A DNA stretch of 24,364 nucleotides, taken from Candidatus Nanohalarchaeota archaeon (lineage in GTDB: Archaea > EX4484-52 > B79-G9). The notes under the pieces were generated by a model, which was given only the letters and a program-made list of their open reading frames with translations, had not been told where the DNA came from and made no database searches. A program made the translations under genes and the position numbers. The stretch covers positions 1 through 24,364 of the forward strand of contig JAFCBW010000002.1 of NCBI GenBank assembly GCA_017610525.1, written 5' to 3'. How positions within the stretch are numbered: the first letter of the stretch is position 1; the number at the start of each line of letters is the position of its first letter. Below, piece by piece: positions 22,568 to 24,364 of this stretch.

Positions 22568-23031
22568 GCTTCACCACCCCGCGAAAACTCACAAGCCTCA
22601 TAAGGCATGACAATCCACTCACGCCCAACCTCAGACGCGCAAAAATCAACATCAATCGCGCACCCTTCCTTCCTGAAAACCGCAGCAGTCAAGACATTCA
22701 GCCCCAACTCATCCTCAAAAAAACTCTTAACAGCCATAAACGTACCGCCATGATCAGCAATATCATCCACAATCAAGACCTTCCGACCGACATCACCGAC
22801 AATCGATACCCTCTCATCCACAACAACCTTGCCCCCACTATTCACCTTCCCGACATCATAAGACCTCGCACTGATAACACCCAAAGGCAGCCCTAAAGCA
22901 TCAGAAAGCATCCTTCCGACAACAAGCCCGCCCCTGTTGATACACACAACAGAATCAAAATCCTTATCCTTCAGCTTACCAGAAAGCGCATGCGTAAGCT
23001 CAAAAAACTCATCCCACGAAACCTTAATCAT
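22564..23031 (-). CDS. Purine-type phosphoribosyltransferase in the preQ0 operon
   Basis: 155 residues from the ATG at 23031, 6 nt after a GGTGG; an ATG at 23037 overlaps the RHH stop but sits on the ribosome-binding site. The type I PRT fold is clear: VVCINRGGLVVGRMLSDALGLPLGVISARSYD, then the PRPP-binding loop VLIVDDIADHGGTF. It resembles the hypoxanthine/xanthine-guanine PRT-like group often called Gpt or COG2236. It would join a purine-like base to PRPP. Being second in an operon for a 7-deazapurine base suggests salvage or regulation linked to preQ0 or guanine, but that is inference; plain purine salvage is the default reading. Confidence 0.85.
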   Translation of the reverse strand: MIKVSWDEFFELTHALSGKLKDKDFDSVVCINRGGLVVGRMLSDALGLPLGVISARSYDVGKVNSGGKVVVDERVSIVGDVGRKVLIVDDIADHGGTFMAVKSFFEDELGLNVLTAAVFRKEGCAIDVDFCASEVGREWIVMPYEACEFSRGGEA

Positions 23032-23033
23032 AT

Positions 23034-23207
23034 TCATCCACCTTCAATTCTCCCATGCCGCCTGTCAACCTCATCAAACTGGTCAAGCATCTTACGAAGC
23101 GCAGTCCTCACGGCATCCGAAAAATTAACAAATTTTTTGTCATCCCCCACATGCGCACGCACATCATCCACAATCTCCTGCGGAATCTCAACACAAACCT
23201 TCGCCAT
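23034..23207 (-). CDS. Ribbon-helix-helix (CopG-type) protein, likely operon regulator
   Basis: 57 residues from the ATG at 23207 (MAKVCVEIPQEIVDDV), with GGTGA 4 nt upstream; the ORF extends five residues further with no support. The RHH plan is visible: a short beta strand (KVCVEIP), helix 1 (EIVDDVRAHV), a turn with NFSD, and helix 2 (DAVRTALRKMLDQFDEV). Such dimers bind DNA and often repress their own operon. It is the first gene of the preQ0 operon and its stop overlaps the PRT ribosome-binding region. Upstream, ATTAACAATTAACC (23231-23244) is a tandem repeat that could be its operator. The regulatory link is inferred. Confidence 0.75.
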   Translation of the reverse strand: MAKVCVEIPQEIVDDVRAHVGDDKKFVNFSDAVRTALRKMLDQFDEVDRRHGRIEGG

Positions 23208-23222
23208 CACATCACCCTGCAT

Positions 23223-23363
23223 ACATCAAAATTAACAATTAACCATTACATCCAAAAACGAAATATTCTCCCAGCCATACTACAAGAATACCCCGATAAT
23301 ATTATAAACTTTTCGAAAAGAAGAAATCCCATTCCCTATCTGGAATCACAGATATCCCGCTCA
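23223..23363. promoter_or_regulatory. Intergenic region upstream of the preQ0 operon
   Basis: It contains the tandem ATTAACAATTAACC (23231-23244) and a TATA-like TTTATAAT on the - strand around 23303-23311. That box would give the operon a leader of about 70 nt. No known preQ1-type riboswitch fold is recognised. No gene is seen. Confidence 0.4.
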
Positions 23364-24284
23364 TCACATACACTTCTTCTTAGCAGTATAACCCAAAACA
23401 CAAGACGCCGCAATAAACCCCTGGTACATAGCAGGCATAATAAGCTTCTGCCTCTCCCTCGTAACATCCCCTGCAACAAAAACCCCACCAACCGTAGTCT
23501 CAAGCGTCCCTTCATCATAATCAATATTCAAATCACTCCCCACCTTAAGACCGATATCCCGAAGAAACTTCGTATCCCTGACAGTACCCGCAAGCACAAA
23601 AACATCATCAACCGCAATCTCATCCAAAGAACCATCTGCACCCTTCAAAACAGCTTTCTTACCCTTGAACTCAACCACATTACTCGAAAACCTGACCTCA
23701 ACAGAACTCTGCTCAAGCTGCTCCAGGTTAAGCTCCTTCACCCGGAAAAACTCACTCTTCCTATACGACAACACAACCTTAGCCCCAAAAGAAGAAAGAC
23801 TAACCGCAGCCTCAATCGCCACATCCCCTCCTCCGACAACCAAAACCCTCTGACGCGCATACTTCTTCAAACCATTAAGCGCATAATGAACATTCTTCCC
23901 ATCCTCACCCGGCACCCCAAGCTTGCGCGCAACACCCTGTATGCCGACCGCAACCAAGACCGCCAACGACCTAAAAACTCCCTTTTCAGTACCAACCTCT
24001 AAATATTTGCCCACCCTCTTCACAGAAACAACCCTCTCACCCTCTCGCACATCAACCTGCGACCTCACAAGATCCCTCCTGTAAAACTCAACCAGCTCAT
24101 CAGGCGATCCCTGGAAAAACCCGGCAACCCCAAACATCTTCTTCCCTTCATGATAATCAGCAATCGTATTCGCAACAACTCCCTGCTCAAGAACAAGCGC
24201 ATGCAGGCGAAGCTCCCTGCACCGGACCGCACACGAAACACCCGCAGGTCCCGCGCCGATGACAATCACATCAAATACCTTCAT
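23364..24284 (-). CDS. Thioredoxin-reductase-fold flavoprotein lacking the CxxC (YpdA/FNR-like)
   Basis: 306 residues. The FAD site VIVIGAGPAGVSCAVRC is at residues 6-22, the NAD(P)H site VLVVGGGDVAIEAAVSL near 148 and the second FAD contact GVFVAGDV near 268, so the TrxB two-domain plan is complete. The redox CxxC that thioredoxin reductases carry just before or inside the NAD domain (CATC) is absent. The segment VPGEDGKNVHYALNGLKKYARQRVLVVGGG has no cysteine. That pattern fits the YpdA-like or ferredoxin-NADP-reductase-like branch rather than a thioredoxin reductase. The C-terminus KKKCM has one Cys. AGAGGA lies just before the ATG, and TTTAATAA (24310-24317) predicts transcription starting about 3 nt upstream. 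The electron acceptor is unknown. Confidence 0.83.
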   Translation of the reverse strand: MKVFDVIVIGAGPAGVSCAVRCRELRLHALVLEQGVVANTIADYHEGKKMFGVAGFFQGSPDELVEFYRRDLVRSQVDVREGERVVSVKRVGKYLEVGTEKGVFRSLAVLVAVGIQGVARKLGVPGEDGKNVHYALNGLKKYARQRVLVVGGGDVAIEAAVSLSSFGAKVVLSYRKSEFFRVKELNLEQLEQSSVEVRFSSNVVEFKGKKAVLKGADGSLDEIAVDDVFVLAGTVRDTKFLRDIGLKVGSDLNIDYDEGTLETTVGGVFVAGDVTRERQKLIMPAMYQGFIAASCVLGYTAKKKCM

Positions 24285-24364
24285 AATCCTCTTTATTCCA
24301 CAGCATAGCTTATTAAACTAACGCCCAAACCGCACCCAACATCGACATTCGTACGACTCAACCA
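24285..24364. promoter_or_regulatory. Promoter region of the flavoprotein gene
   Basis: TTTAATAA (24310-24317, - strand) is a TATA-like box 29 nt before the ATG. The remaining bases to the window end show nothing else. Confidence 0.45.

Noticed and set aside
23055..24002. Long + strand ORF of 315 codons
   Set aside because: It runs antisense through the RHH gene, an intergenic region and the flavoprotein gene; composition is typical of a shadow frame.

Overview
The window is archaeal. It carries an AglB/STT3 oligosaccharyltransferase with an Alg7-type phosphoglycosyltransferase, FEN-1 with a C-terminal PCNA-binding tail, archaeal EF-1beta behind its usual zinc-ribbon partner, a ribose-1,5-bisphosphate isomerase/aIF2B-like protein, FolE2/MptA, intron-containing tRNAs, and TATA boxes about 26 nt upstream of start codons with little or no leader. 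The lineage cannot be fixed from sequence alone. A DPANN or Altiarchaeota-like euryarchaeal genome is only a guess.

Layout. 1-2169 (+): the 3' part of an FAD-dependent amine-oxidase/desaturase-like gene overlapping a DUF362 gene. 2387-11458 (-): an N-glycosylation/surface-glycan cluster, transcribed aglB, GPT, GT39, LPG-synthase-type membrane protein, GT2, radical SAM, methyltransferase. 11657-13904 (-): a tight three-gene unit of R15P isomerase-like, CYTH-domain and Yip1-like membrane proteins. 14048-14737: a G-tract element and a CDP-alcohol phosphotransferase. 14757-14996: three 77-bp tandem repeats rich in inverted repeats. 15080-16672 (-): FEN-1, then EF-1beta and its zinc-ribbon gene. 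16778-16892 (+): tRNA-Arg(GCG) with an intron in the T-loop. 16939-19050: two uncharacterised + genes, then a hydrogenase-maturation pair (M52 protease on -, HypA on +) around a divergent promoter. 19105-19152: a second G-tract element. 19278-19463 (-): tRNA-Leu(CAA) with two introns, one in the D-arm and one in the anticodon loop. 19733-23207 (-): a preQ0/archaeosine operon, transcribed RHH regulator, phosphoribosyltransferase, QueD, QueE, QueC, FolE2, followed by an unknown gene. 23364-24284 (-): a thioredoxin-reductase-fold flavoprotein without the CxxC.

The genes mark several systems. The agl cluster should build a lipid-linked glycan (GPT, GT2, GT39), possibly move it (membrane protein) and transfer it to protein (AglB); the radical SAM and methyltransferase genes may tailor lipid or sugar. 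FolE2-QueD-QueE-QueC is the GTP-to-preQ0 route for archaeosine in tRNA, but this QueC lacks its ATP-binding PP-loop through an in-frame gap of about 40 residues. HypA plus the M52 protease imply a [NiFe] hydrogenase elsewhere.

The most unusual signals are the tRNA introns at non-canonical sites, the 77-bp repeat array, the truncated QueC, a duplicated G-tract element, a duplicated 20-nt hairpin, and a strong A+C bias of the + strand. That bias holds whichever strand is coding, with one clear exception, the gene at 17497-17823.
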